From Actinomyces faecalis (lineage in GTDB: Bacteria > Actinomycetota > Actinomycetes > Actinomycetales > Actinomycetaceae), in the NCBI RefSeq assembly GCF_013184985.2, contig NZ_CP063418.1, positions 496,001 to 560,000 on the forward strand: a stretch of DNA of 64,000 bases, in the 5' to 3' direction. Position numbers and translations under genes: made by a program. The notes under the pieces are model-generated. The model searched no databases and was not told the DNA's origin. It was given only the letters and a program-made list of their open reading frames with translations. Below, one piece after another: positions 1-8,630 of the stretch (position 1 is its first letter; each line of letters begins with the position of its first letter).

Positions 1-448
1 GGGTGAGGTAGTCGTCATTGATGACGATCTGCACGCCGAATTGCTGGGCGAGGTAGAAGAAGTACTCCTTCTTGTAGCCCACCACCACGGTCACGTCAGT
101 GATGCCAGCCTCGTGGAGCTGACGGATCTGGCGCTCAATCAGCACCTCCCCACGGACCTTGAGGGTGCCTTTGGGGCGCTCATAGGAGATCGGGGCGAAG
201 CGTCGGGACAGGCCTGCGGCCATAATGACGGCGTTGTCGACCTTGTACGGGGCCAGAGCCTGCTGTCCGTCCGGGGTAAGTGCCTTATCTGCGATCAGTC
301 CGAGAGCCTCAAGCTCACGCACCGTGGTGTTGACTGAGCCCAGGGACAGGCCGGTCGCCTCATGGAGGCGACGCTGCGTGAGTGGGCCGCCAGAACGTAG
401 AAGGGCGTGTAGGACCTCGAACTGTGGCTGTGTGAGCGGAGAGGGCAT
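1..448 (-). CDS. Winged-helix / LicC-like nucleotidyltransferase fusion (3' part outside window)
   Basis: Translating the minus strand from ATG at 448 gives 149 residues and runs off the left edge. Residues 1-65 look like a winged helix-turn-helix (LTQRRLHEATGLSLGSVNTT). From about residue 72 a sugar-phosphate/choline nucleotidyltransferase fold begins, with IMAAGLSRRFAPISYERPKG as the nucleotide-binding loop and then VVVGYKKEYF. This fusion is known for LicC-type enzymes, which activate phosphocholine as CDP-choline. The start is supported by GAAAGGTG about five bases upstream. The two licD genes in the operon just upstream make a phospholigand-activation role likely. The substrate cannot be read from the fragment; a generic NTP-transferase is the alternative. 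Confidence 0.75.
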   Translation of the reverse strand, partial: MPSPLTQPQFEVLHALLRSGGPLTQRRLHEATGLSLGSVNTTVRELEALGLIADKALTPDGQQALAPYKVDNAVIMAAGLSRRFAPISYERPKGTLKVRGEVLIERQIRQLHEAGITDVTVVVGYKKEYFFYLAQQFGVQIVINDDYLT

Positions 449-493
449 GGCGGCACCTTTCGTTCAGGAGTGCAACTGCTTCATCCGCGTTCG

Positions 494-522
494 ATTATGT
501 GCTGATTTTAAGAAAAAATGAA
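494..522 (-). promoter_or_regulatory. Probable promoter of the LicC-like gene
   Basis: The minus strand reads CATAAT (494-499) as a -10 element. A weak -35 candidate, TTCATT (517-522), lies 17 bases away. This is an unusually AT-rich patch in a GC-rich setting, about 45 bases before the ATG at 448. It suggests the LicC-like gene can be transcribed separately from the licD operon. Confidence 0.35.
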
Positions 523-694
523 CAAGCGTTGCTGTCATCTTCGTCTCAGTACTCTGGGCAGGATGACGTCTGGGATACCGGGTTGCTGGGTCTGGGGCAC
601 TCGTCAATGGTGATTCCCGTGGCACGCAGCGCGGCGCCGCGTGGCTGGAACCGGAGCTGGCCGGCAGGTGTGGCAGTCAGACGGAGACCCGCAA

Positions 695-1807
695 TCAGTG
701 GGTGGTCGCAAGGACGTCGTGGACGATCTGGCTGTACTGCCGCGCCCGTACCGGCCAGGTCCAAGGGGTGATGAGTTCCGGGGCTGCGGGCTTGGGCGGG
801 CTGACCAGGAGCTCACGCAGTGTCGAGGTCAGGGACTCGCCCGTGCGCTCAGGGCAGATGGCTACAGGAGCGCCGGCCTCGCGTAGTAGCTGGGCACCCG
901 GGACCTCAAAGGTCACCACCCTGCCTCCCTCCGCGATCGCCTCCAGGATCGTGGTCTGGAAGCCCTCGGAGAGCACAGTGGGGTTCACGAGAGTGGCCCC
1001 GTCAAGGCGCTTGCGCACCTGCGCCGCAGGCACTCGTCCGGGGATGTCGACGACGCTGCCCAGCCCCAGCTCGGCAGCCTGGCGTCGCGCCAGGGCAAGA
1101 TCGGCGCCGTCGCCCAGCAGCTCGCCGTCGACCTCCAAGCCGCTGCGGCGCAGTGCCGCCACGGACTGGAGGAAAGTGTCCCAGCCCTTGCCGTCAACGA
1201 CGCGCCCCACGAACACCAGGTGGGTGGGGCGATCGCTGTGGCGCCCAGTGCCCGCAGGCGGGGTGATCGCGTTGTAGAAGACTTCCGCCTCCACCCCGCT
1301 AAGGCGCGTGACGAAGTCTGCGGCCTGCGGGGAGACGGCCAGTACCCGGTCGGCATGGCGTAGGACGTAACGGCCCCAGGTCAGGTCCACCGACCGCGCC
1401 CCTGCTGCGATGACCGGGGAGCTTGAGGCCACGAACCCGCTGCCGTGCTCGGTGTGGATCACCGGGATGCCTGCACGCCGGGCGGCCCGCAGCCCCACCA
1501 GGCTCATGGGAAAGAAGCGGGTGTGAGTTGAGACCACCTCGATGCCCTCACGGGCCAGGTAGTCGGCGATGTGGTGGGTGGTGCCCAAGGAGGGGAAGCT
1601 GATGACCTCGGCAATGGGGAGGTGGGCGCCTCCGGTCAGGACACGCACACCGCCGTCGCGGCGAGAGGTGGGGGCGCCGTCGGGGGAGATCGTCAGAACG
1701 TGGACCGTGTGCCCCAGCTCCGCCAGTCCTTGGGCGAGGTTGTGGATATGGAGCTCAAGCCCGCCGCTGCGGGGAGGATAGGTGTTGGAGACGAACGCGA
1801 TTCTCAT
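695..1807 (-). CDS. Glycosyltransferase family 4
   Basis: A 370-residue GT-B enzyme. It opens with the GT4 signature MRIAFVSNTYPPRSGGLE, in which the glycine-rich loop follows the first beta strand. The C-terminal donor-binding half carries the EX7E motif (E281 and E289, in SEGFQTTILEAIAEG). The start is placed at 1807 because the ATG overlaps the flippase stop by four bases (ATGA) and the conserved N-terminus begins there; an ORF to 2026 is open but its extra residues look non-native. It is the last gene of the licD2-licD1-flippase-GT4 operon and probably adds a sugar to a lipid-linked surface glycan in the cytoplasm. Donor and acceptor are unknown. Confidence 0.85.
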   Translation of the reverse strand: MRIAFVSNTYPPRSGGLELHIHNLAQGLAELGHTVHVLTISPDGAPTSRRDGGVRVLTGGAHLPIAEVISFPSLGTTHHIADYLAREGIEVVSTHTRFFPMSLVGLRAARRAGIPVIHTEHGSGFVASSSPVIAAGARSVDLTWGRYVLRHADRVLAVSPQAADFVTRLSGVEAEVFYNAITPPAGTGRHSDRPTHLVFVGRVVDGKGWDTFLQSVAALRRSGLEVDGELLGDGADLALARRQAAELGLGSVVDIPGRVPAAQVRKRLDGATLVNPTVLSEGFQTTILEAIAEGGRVVTFEVPGAQLLREAGAPVAICPERTGESLTSTLRELLVSPPKPAAPELITPWTWPVRARQYSQIVHDVLATTH

Positions 1808-3078
1808 CGCTGGTGTCCTTCCGCGGTGTTGAGCGTTCCGGGTGAGCCCTTCCGTGCCCTGCCGGCTACATAGATCGCCACTGCGAACAGGGCGGCCAGC
1901 AGCGTCATGGCTGCGGTGTAGGCAATGGACGCGCCCAGAAGACCCATGGCTGGGACCAGTGTGGCGCACAGGACGGTGATGACGGCGGCTGCTAGGAGGT
2001 AGGCGTAGAGGGCCAGGCGCTGGCACCTCATGGTGGCCAGCGCGTAGTAGAGGATGACCCCGGCAGAGTTCATCGCACCACCGGCCACCAGCACCATGAG
2101 CTCGGGGCGCATGCCGGAGACGTCCTGGCCGAACACCAGCTGCAGGATGGTAGGACCCGCTACGTAGGTAACGGCCGCGACGACGACGAAGGCCGCGAGG
2201 GTTGTGCGCAGGCCCCGATTGATCATCGCGGTGAATCCCCGCCAGTCTCCTGCCGTCCAGCGTGTGGCCATCCTCGTCAGCAGGGGACGGAAGACCAGCA
2301 GGGACAGCTGGTTGATCGCTACGGCGGGCATATAGATGATCGCGAAGTAACCCTGAGTGGCTGAGTCCAGAAAACGGTCGATGGCGTAGCGTGGTGCGTT
2401 AGCCAGGTACATGGCGATGAACAGGGCGATGAACAGGGGCAGGCACTCGATGAGCACCCGCGTGATGGCCCTGCGATCCCAGTGTGCTTTGAGCGGGAAC
2501 AGGCGCCTGGCGGGGGGCAGGAAGGCCATGACCATCGCCACCAGCGAGGCTGCGAGCGTCACGCAGGTGGCCACCAGCAGGTCACCGGTGGCCAAGAGCA
2601 GCAGGCAGAAGACTCCCGCAGTCACCAGCGTGCGCAGGAAGCTCGCTCGGCCTCCGATGTCAAGGTGCCCTACCCTCTGGAACTCGCTGTAGAAGACATC
2701 CTCAAAGGCGTCAAAGAGGCGCAGGAAAGCCACCAGCATGATGAGCAGCCCCGCCTTGGCGTCGCTGCTCGAGACCACCGTGTAGACGATGATCCCCAGG
2801 ATCATAAGCGCGACGGTGAGGATCCTGGTGGCCAGGTAGGTGCCGAAGGAGAACCTGTACTCCACGTCAGTGACGTGGTAGGTGCGGACCTCATACATCC
2901 CCAGGGTCTGGAACTGCTGCCCGACGGCGATGGCCAGGGCGTAGATGCCGGCAGCCTCGATCCCCGCCGAGTGCGAGACCACCGAGAGCATGACGACCAG
3001 TGACAGGGAGCCCGCCAGGGAGGCGGCTGAGTTCCACAGGTAGTCGCGTCCCAGCTGAGAGCGCTCCGAGCGGCTCAC
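1804..3078 (-). CDS. Wzx-type polysaccharide flippase
   Basis: A 424-residue integral membrane protein with about twelve hydrophobic segments, alternating with Arg-rich cytoplasmic loops. The arrangement fits the MOP/Wzx superfamily that moves lipid-linked oligosaccharides across the membrane. The segment DAFEDVFYSEFQRVGHLDIGG resembles the conserved Wzx central loop. It overlaps the GT4 gene downstream and the licD gene upstream by four bases each, so the four genes are likely translationally coupled. With licD partners it would export a repeat unit carrying a phospho-substituent. No Wzy polymerase is seen in the window. Confidence 0.8.
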   Translation of the reverse strand: MSRSERSQLGRDYLWNSAASLAGSLSLVVMLSVVSHSAGIEAAGIYALAIAVGQQFQTLGMYEVRTYHVTDVEYRFSFGTYLATRILTVALMILGIIVYTVVSSSDAKAGLLIMLVAFLRLFDAFEDVFYSEFQRVGHLDIGGRASFLRTLVTAGVFCLLLLATGDLLVATCVTLAASLVAMVMAFLPPARRLFPLKAHWDRRAITRVLIECLPLFIALFIAMYLANAPRYAIDRFLDSATQGYFAIIYMPAVAINQLSLLVFRPLLTRMATRWTAGDWRGFTAMINRGLRTTLAAFVVVAAVTYVAGPTILQLVFGQDVSGMRPELMVLVAGGAMNSAGVILYYALATMRCQRLALYAYLLAAAVITVLCATLVPAMGLLGASIAYTAAMTLLAALFAVAIYVAGRARKGSPGTLNTAEGHQR

Positions 3079-3950
3079 AGGGGATCGTCCCCGGTCTCGA
3101 AGGGGCCGAAGGTGATCCGGAAGGGCTGGTGATTGACTCGTTGCTCAGGGGGCGGTAGCTCCATGTAGTCCCCGTAGCCACGGCGCAGCACAGCGTCATA
3201 GGAACGGGGCAGATTGACCATGATGTCCTCAAAAGGCACGACGCGCGCGGGGAAGAGCTCAGAGCGTTCCACCACCCAGTGGGCTGGGTTGGCAGTGGAG
3301 TGGTCGGCCAGCACGGGGCCCTCCTGCCCCTCGAAACGGCGGGCCGTGCGCTCCCAACGCCGCTGTAGTGCCGCAGGCGTGACATGCAGGGCCCGCAGGC
3401 CCCAGTGGACGGCATGCATGATCGCCACCGCCGCCTGGCGCGCCGGGGTCGGCAAGGTCAGTGACGGATCGGGGGTCCCGCGCAGGAACAGCAGACGCCC
3501 CCACAACCAGGTGCCCCGGCACTGGCGCCGAAAGGCGGCGGAGTCAGAGGGGACGGTATCCAGGGGGAAGATATCCACTCCCAGGGGCATGACAAAGGGG
3601 CGTCGACGGGCTGCCTGTGAGACGAACTCGGTTCCCTCCATGCCCAGCACCGCGAAGGTCTGGGGGTAGCCGGGCACGGACCGCGGGTCGAGGAGCCGAA
3701 AGCCAGGACGCAGGTGGGCAGGAGCCAGCTCCAGGAATCGCTCGTAGTCCTCACGGGCCATACACACATCGGCGTCGTCGTCCCAGGGGATGAAGCCCTG
3801 GTGGCGCACCGCCCCGATAGCGGTGCCCCCGTAGACCGCGTACTCCAGGCCCAGCTGGGTGCAGACACGGTGCAGCTCAGCGAGAACCAGCGTGGTGGCA
3901 CGCTGGACCCGGCGCAGGACCTTGGGATCGTGGTAGCCGGTGTGGGTCAT
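3075..3950 (-). CDS. LicD family phosphotransferase (copy 1)
   Basis: A 291-residue protein with the LicD core YGGTAIGAVRHQGFIPWDDD at about residues 40-60. This nucleotidyltransferase-fold motif has paired aspartates that bind metal. LicD enzymes transfer phosphocholine, or related phospholigands, from a CDP carrier to surface glycans. The C-terminal part (WVVERSELFPARVVPFED, then RGYGDYMELPPPEQR) is the usual LicD tail. The gene overlaps its neighbours by ATGA on both sides. It is paralogous to the gene at 3947-4849 and shares its length and most motifs, so it is a tandem duplicate, perhaps with a different acceptor. Confidence 0.85.
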   Translation of the reverse strand: MTHTGYHDPKVLRRVQRATTLVLAELHRVCTQLGLEYAVYGGTAIGAVRHQGFIPWDDDADVCMAREDYERFLELAPAHLRPGFRLLDPRSVPGYPQTFAVLGMEGTEFVSQAARRRPFVMPLGVDIFPLDTVPSDSAAFRRQCRGTWLWGRLLFLRGTPDPSLTLPTPARQAAVAIMHAVHWGLRALHVTPAALQRRWERTARRFEGQEGPVLADHSTANPAHWVVERSELFPARVVPFEDIMVNLPRSYDAVLRRGYGDYMELPPPEQRVNHQPFRITFGPFETGDDPL

Positions 3951-4849
3951 TTGTGTCCCTCTCCGTCCCCGGGAGCCTCATCGACCCAGTGGGCGTAGGG
4001 GCCCAGGTCGATAAGGAAGGGCTCATGGTTGCGCTGGTGCTCCGGGTCGGGCAGCGTCATGTAGTCGCCGTAGCCGCGGTGCAGGAGCGCGTCGTAGGCA
4101 CGGGGGACCTTGACGGTGATGTCCTCGAAGGGCATGTCGAGGGCAGGGTAGAGCTCCTCATGGGTGACTACCCAGTTCTCGGGGTCACGCATGGTGAAAT
4201 CCGCCATCCGAGCGGTTGGAGTGTGCTCGTAACGCCTGACCGCTGCATCCCAGCGGCGCTGGAGGAAGCGTGGAGTCACACGCAGGGCGCGCATCCCCCA
4301 ATGGGTCAGGGTGGTCGCAGTATGGATGGCCATGCGGGCCGGCTGGCTGACTCCGATGAGATAGGGGCGCGGTGTCCCGCACAGGAACAGCAGGCGCCCC
4401 CACAGCCAGCTGCGTCGGCTCATGGCCCTGAAGGCGGCGGGGTCATCCGGGATATTGTCCACCGGCAGGATGTCGACGAACATCGGCATCTGGTAGCGCG
4501 AGCTCTTGGCGAACTGAGGCACCATGAGGGTGCCTGGCAGGACCATCTTGGTGAACATGAACGGGAAGTGCGCGATGGTGCGGGTGTTGTCCAGACGGAA
4601 CTGCGGGGCCAGGACGGCGGGGGCCTGCTCCAGGAAGCGTTCGTAGTCTGCTCGGGTCATCAGCACGTCAGCGTCGTCGTCCCAGGGGATGAAGCCCTGA
4701 TGGCGTACCGCCCCGATGGCGGTGCCTCCGTAGACGGCATACTGGATGCCTAGCTCTCGGCACACCCGGTCGAGCTCCCCCAGGATCCGGGTGACGAGGA
4801 CATGCACGCCGCGCAGGTTGCCAGACGCTGTGGAGGGGGGTGTGCTCAT
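3947..4849 (-). CDS. LicD family phosphotransferase (copy 2, first gene of operon)
   Basis: A 300-residue LicD protein with the same core as copy 1 (YGGTAIGAVRHQGFIPWDDD, residues about 40-60) and a matching tail (WVVTHEELYPALDMPFED, then RGYGDYMTLPDPEHQ). It is the first gene of the minus-strand operon, so its upstream region (4850-5080) should hold the main promoter. The ATG at 4849 has only a weak ribosome site. Divergence from copy 1 is concentrated in the middle third, including the sequence before DIFPLD/DILPVD. That is where acceptor specificity might differ, which is inference. Confidence 0.85.
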   Translation of the reverse strand: MSTPPSTASGNLRGVHVLVTRILGELDRVCRELGIQYAVYGGTAIGAVRHQGFIPWDDDADVLMTRADYERFLEQAPAVLAPQFRLDNTRTIAHFPFMFTKMVLPGTLMVPQFAKSSRYQMPMFVDILPVDNIPDDPAAFRAMSRRSWLWGRLLFLCGTPRPYLIGVSQPARMAIHTATTLTHWGMRALRVTPRFLQRRWDAAVRRYEHTPTARMADFTMRDPENWVVTHEELYPALDMPFEDITVKVPRAYDALLHRGYGDYMTLPDPEHQRNHEPFLIDLGPYAHWVDEAPGDGEGHK

Positions 4850-4907
4850 ACACGGATCCCATCATTGTGATGCAGCGCTTGGGCTGCTGTGTGGTGTGAG
4901 GTGCGTC

Positions 4908-4925
4908 CCGCGGTCTTGACCGCGG
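4908..4925. promoter_or_regulatory. Perfect palindrome upstream of licD operon
   Basis: CCGCGGTC, two T bases, then GACCGCGG form an exact 8-bp dyad. It lies 59 bases before the licD operon start in a 231-base gene-free stretch. The two-base centre is too short for a hairpin loop, so an operator is more likely than a terminator. Confidence 0.35.
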
Positions 4926-5080
4926 ACCTCGGGCTGGGCCGCCTTGAGGCCCCGGTGCGTTGAGCGGCACGCTGGCCAGGTCGCAGGTGCTGACGCCGGT
5001 GCCCGAGCATGAGTACCACAGGCACCCAGCATCCGGTGGTACAGGGGCGGGTCTGCTGCCCGACCGCAGCTGGTCCCATG

Positions 5081-5533
5081 CTAGTTGGCGCCCTCGGGTC
5101 TTGATGACTGCGGTGCTGGGCCGCGGACAGGCTGGCCCTCCTCGGTGCGGTCCGTGTGGTCCGCGTGATGTGCGCGGGTAGGGGTCAGCGGATCGGTGAG
5201 GCCGGCCTCGGTGACGACGAGGTTGAGGATGGCGATGTTCTCCGCCAGGACTCGTGTCTCGTCCTCCAGGCGGCTGATCTCCAGGGACAGGTGCAGCGTG
5301 ACACCCAGGAGCAGGAAGATTGCGAGGGCGAACAAGAGGTTGGACGGCACCTGGACGCCCAGAAGACTGGCAAGTCCGCCTAGGAGGCCTGGGGCGAGAG
5401 CCAGGATGACGATGGCGAGCCCGACGACCACCCACAGCGCGGCGTACTTCTCTCGCAGCTTGCGTGAACGCAGCAGGCCGAGTACCAGGACGATGACGAC
5501 CAGGGCGACCAGGATGACGACGATCTGTGCCAT
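5081..5533 (-). CDS. DUF2304 membrane protein
   Basis: A 150-residue protein with three hydrophobic segments (about residues 3-22, 32-58 and 65-88). An amphipathic stretch follows (LEISRLEDETRVLAENIAIL), then a hydrophilic Arg/His/Pro-rich tail. This is the DUF2304 layout. Such proteins commonly sit next to dolichol-phosphate-mannose-synthase-like GT2 enzymes and are thought to anchor or assist them. Here the start is two bases after the GT2 stop at 5536, a tight operon. The exact biochemical role is not established. Confidence 0.75.
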   Translation of the reverse strand: MAQIVVILVALVVIVLVLGLLRSRKLREKYAALWVVVGLAIVILALAPGLLGGLASLLGVQVPSNLLFALAIFLLLGVTLHLSLEISRLEDETRVLAENIAILNLVVTEAGLTDPLTPTRAHHADHTDRTEEGQPVRGPAPQSSRPEGAN

Positions 5534-5535
5534 GG

Positions 5536-6279
5536 CTACATCTCGCCTTCCGGGCTGCTGACGTCACGCTTGAGCGGGCGGCGTGTCAGGGAGATGAACA
5601 GCGCGAACATCGAGCGGAACAGGTAGATCGCCGCCTTGGCCGGGTTGTTGGAAGGGGTTCCGGCTTGGCGGGGTCGCATCGACACCCCCACCTGTGTCAC
5701 GCTGAGGCCCGAGCGGACAGCGATGACGAGGGAGTCGATGGTGTCGCCCAGGTACTCTGCCGGGAAGTAGCGGCAGTACTGATCGATCGCAGTGCGGTCT
5801 CCTGCCCTGAAGCCGCTGGTGACGTCTGTCAGGCGCGTGCGGCTGAGCCTGCCGACGATCGCTGCGAGCACCACCATGGCCCAGCGTCGTGGCCCGCGAG
5901 TCCTGTATGTCCCCACCTCGGCGAAGCGTGCACCGATCGAGATGTTGGCGCTGCGGAGCCCTGCAAGGACACGGTCGATGTCGCGAGGGTCGTGCTGGCC
6001 GTCAGCATCCACCTGGATAGCACGGTCGTAGTCAAAGCGACGGGCGAACTTGTACCCCGCACGCATCGCCCCGCCCACGCCCATGTTGTAGGGCAGGTCC
6101 AGGACCAGCGCGCCGGCCTGGCGGGCGACCGTGGCAGTACGGTCCGTGGAGCCGTCGTTGACCACGAGCAGGTCGTAGTCAGGAACTACCTCGTGCAGCT
6201 CTCGGATGGTACTTCCGATCGCCTCCTCCTCGTTCCACGCTGGCATGATGACCAACGTCCTGGGAGTCGTGGTCGACAT
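5536..6279 (-). CDS. Polyprenyl-phosphate-type GT2 glycosyltransferase
   Basis: A 247-residue GT2 enzyme beginning LVIMPAWNEEEAIGSTIREL. It has the nucleotide-binding DLLVVNDGSTDRT and the metal site AIQVDADGQHDP (DXD). The C-terminus ends in one hydrophobic segment (AAIYLFRSMFALFISL). It resembles dolichol/undecaprenol-phosphate mannose synthases, which make lipid-linked sugar donors on the inner membrane face. The start at 6279 is preceded by AAGGAG; upstream codons open to 7068 belong to the antisense of rfbA and are ignored. It is paired with the DUF2304 gene downstream. Confidence 0.85.
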   Translation of the reverse strand: MSTTTPRTLVIMPAWNEEEAIGSTIRELHEVVPDYDLLVVNDGSTDRTATVARQAGALVLDLPYNMGVGGAMRAGYKFARRFDYDRAIQVDADGQHDPRDIDRVLAGLRSANISIGARFAEVGTYRTRGPRRWAMVVLAAIVGRLSRTRLTDVTSGFRAGDRTAIDQYCRYFPAEYLGDTIDSLVIAVRSGLSVTQVGVSMRPRQAGTPSNNPAKAAIYLFRSMFALFISLTRRPLKRDVSSPEGEM

Positions 6280-6337
6280 GGGGCTCCTTGGTCGGGGGAC
6301 GTAGCACGGGCAGTTTAGGCCCCGCCTCGCTGGTCGG

Positions 6338-6378
6338 GCGGGTTCGCTCGGTGCCAGGCTGGCACCGAGCGAACCCGC
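6338..6378 (-). terminator. Hairpin between rfbA and GT2
   Basis: An exact 18-bp inverted repeat (6338-6355 with 6361-6378) with a five-base loop lies 13 bases after the rfbA stop. The outer arm reads GCGGGTTCGCTCGGTGCC. There is no T run, as is usual in GC-rich actinobacteria. It probably ends or attenuates rfbA transcription before the GT2 gene. Confidence 0.75.
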
Positions 6379-6391
6379 GACGGGGCGGAGG

Positions 6392-7264
6392 TCAGTGCCG
6401 CTCGCGCTCCAGCAGGTCCAGCAGGTACTGGCCGTAGCCGGACTTGACCAGGGGCTCGGCGCGCTGGCGCAGGCCGTCGTCGTCGATAAAGCCCATACGC
6501 CAGGCGATCTCCTCGGGGCACCCGATGTTGAGCCCCTGGCGGTGCTGGATGGTGCGGATGAAGCTCGTCGCGTCCGCCAGCGAGTCGAAGGTGCCGGTGT
6601 CCAGCCACGCGGTGCCGCGAGGGAGAACCTCGACCTCCAGCCGACCAGCCTCCAGGTAGATCCGGTTGACGTCGGTGATCTCGTACTCCCCGCGTGCAGA
6701 GGGCTGGAGGTTCTTGGCGATCTCCACCACGTCGTTGTCGTAGAAGTACAGGCCGGGAACGGCGTAGTCAGACTTAGGGTGAGCCGGCTTCTCCTCAATA
6801 GAGACGGCCTTGAAGTCGTGATCAAACTCCACCACGCCGTAGGCCGTGGGATCAGCCACCTGGTAGGCGTAGACCACGCCGCCGGCGGGATTGGTGTGGC
6901 GGCGCAGTCGCGTGCCCATGCCGGGGCCGTAGAAGATGTTGTCTCCCAGGACCAGCGCTGCCGGCTGGTCCCCGATGAAGTCCGCTCCCAGGACGAAGGC
7001 CTGTGCCAGGCCGTTGGGGACCTCCTGGACAGCGTAGGACAGGTTGACGCCCAGCTGGGAGCCGTCACCGAGCAGACGGTGGAAGGCGGGGGCGTCGTGC
7101 GGGGTGGTGATCACCAGGACGTCCTGGATACCCGCGAGCATGAGGGTGCTCAGGGGGTAGTAGACCATCGGCTTGTCGTAGACCGGTACGAGCTGCTTGG
7201 AGGTGCCGAGCGTGATGGGGTTAAGTCGCGTGCCGGAGCCGCCGGCCAGGATGATGCCTCGCAT
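6392..7264 (-). CDS. rfbA: Glucose-1-phosphate thymidylyltransferase
   Basis: A 290-residue enzyme with the full RmlA signature: [18 protein letters not shown] at the start, [12 protein letters not shown], and [10 protein letters not shown]. It joins dTTP and glucose-1-phosphate to give dTDP-glucose, the first step toward dTDP-rhamnose. The length is normal for the family. It stands alone with a strong hairpin behind it; rmlB/C/D are not in the window. It is divergent from manA across 143 bases. The product likely feeds the glycan genes on its left. Confidence 0.93.
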   Translation of the reverse strand: MRGIILAGGSGTRLNPITLGTSKQLVPVYDKPMVYYPLSTLMLAGIQDVLVITTPHDAPAFHRLLGDGSQLGVNLSYAVQEVPNGLAQAFVLGADFIGDQPAALVLGDNIFYGPGMGTRLRRHTNPAGGVVYAYQVADPTAYGVVEFDHDFKAVSIEEKPAHPKSDYAVPGLYFYDNDVVEIAKNLQPSARGEYEITDVNRIYLEAGRLEVEVLPRGTAWLDTGTFDSLADATSFIRTIQHRQGLNIGCPEEIAWRMGFIDDDGLRQRAEPLVKSGYGQYLLDLLERERH

Positions 7265-7407
7265 AGGGGCAAGTGTGACCTACTTTGGTCTGTTGTGGGG
7301 TCAGGCGCGGCCACAGGCCTCTGATCGGGACTGTGCCGGGTCTGGCGACGGGACGCAGACGCCCGCTGTGAGACCTTCCCATGCTGCTGTGGGCTAGCGT
7401 GGCCCTT

Positions 7408-8598
7408 ATGGAGCGACTTGACGGCGCGCGTCAGCCCTATGAGTGGGGCTCGTGCACAGCGATCCCGCAGCTGCTCGGTACCAAGGGGGACGGGGCTCCT
7501 TGGGCTGAGCTGTGGTTTGGGGCTCACCCGGCTGGGCCTACCCGCCTGGCCTCCGGGGCCACCTTGGCTGCTCTTGTGGAGTCCTCGCCCGACCGGTTCC
7601 TGGGGGAGGACGTGGTACGGCGCTTTGGTCCGCAGCTCCCGTATCTGCTCAAGGTCATTGCCCCGGACAAGGCGTTGTCCCTCCAGGTCCACCCATCCCT
7701 CGCCCAGGCGCAGGAAGGGTATGAGCTGGAGAACCACGCTGGTATCCCCGCCACCTCACAGGTCCGGAATTACCGTGACTCCAACCACAAGCCGGAGATG
7801 GTCCTGGCGCTGGCTCAGTTTGAGGCGGTAGCCGGGTTCCGGGCGCCACGCCGGGCTGCCGAGGTCCTGAGCGGCCTGGACTCTGCGTTGGCGAGGCGTA
7901 TACGTCGAGGACTGCGCCTCAACCCCACACGCTTCGGTATTCGACAGGTTTTTTCTGAGCTGGTATCTGCTGGAACGAGACCGTCAGCCGATGAGGTGAG
8001 GGAGCTTGTCGAGGAGCTTCGTCAACGCCTGGAAGCAGGGGCCTCGCCCTCGCGCCGAGTGGATGCCAACGCCCTGACCATGGCGCAGGCCTTCCCTGGT
8101 GACCCCGGCATTGCGGCAGCTCTCCTGCTCAACCCGGTCACGCTCCGGCCCGGAGAAGCGCTGTTCGTTCCGGCAGGGGCGGTCCACGCCTACATCTCTG
8201 GTCTGGGCGTGGAGATCATGGCCAACTCGGACAACGTCCTGAGGGCTGGGCTGACCTCAAAGCACATTGACGTCCCGGCCATGCTCGCCTGTGTCGACTA
8301 CGTCGCGGCGCCACCGGTGCGCCCGGCGCCGGAGTACCTCTCGCGTGCCACCCGGGCCTACTACGCCCCGGTGGACGACTTTGAGCTCATGGTCACCACG
8401 ATCGTCCCGGAGGACGACCGGCTGGCGCTCCCCGGGCGCGGACCGAGGATCTTGCTGGCAACCGAGGGGACCACTACGGCCACGACCTCAGCGGGTAGCG
8501 CTGAGCTGACCGCTGGTCAGGCGCTGTTTATTGGCGCCGACGAACGCACCTTGTGGCTTGAAGGCCGTGGGACGGTCATTCAGGCAGACGTGCCCTAG
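7408..8598 (+). CDS. manA: Mannose-6-phosphate isomerase, class I
   Basis: A 396-residue cupin enzyme that interconverts fructose-6-phosphate and mannose-6-phosphate with zinc. Visible motifs are LQVHPS and NHKPEM (metal ligands), and the C-terminal PAGAVHAY. I start at ATG 7408 rather than 7381. The sequence TAGCGT at 7394-7399 fits a -10 element, which puts the transcript start on or next to this ATG, so the mRNA is probably leaderless. It supplies the GDP-mannose branch and fits with the adjacent glycan genes and the polyprenol-mannose-type GT2. Confidence 0.9.
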   Translation: MERLDGARQPYEWGSCTAIPQLLGTKGDGAPWAELWFGAHPAGPTRLASGATLAALVESSPDRFLGEDVVRRFGPQLPYLLKVIAPDKALSLQVHPSLAQAQEGYELENHAGIPATSQVRNYRDSNHKPEMVLALAQFEAVAGFRAPRRAAEVLSGLDSALARRIRRGLRLNPTRFGIRQVFSELVSAGTRPSADEVRELVEELRQRLEAGASPSRRVDANALTMAQAFPGDPGIAAALLLNPVTLRPGEALFVPAGAVHAYISGLGVEIMANSDNVLRAGLTSKHIDVPAMLACVDYVAAPPVRPAPEYLSRATRAYYAPVDDFELMVTTIVPEDDRLALPGRGPRILLATEGTTTATTSAGSAELTAGQALFIGADERTLWLEGRGTVIQADVP

Positions 8599-8630
8599 GG
8601 TGAGGGACGTCAACAGCGGGGTCGACGAGC

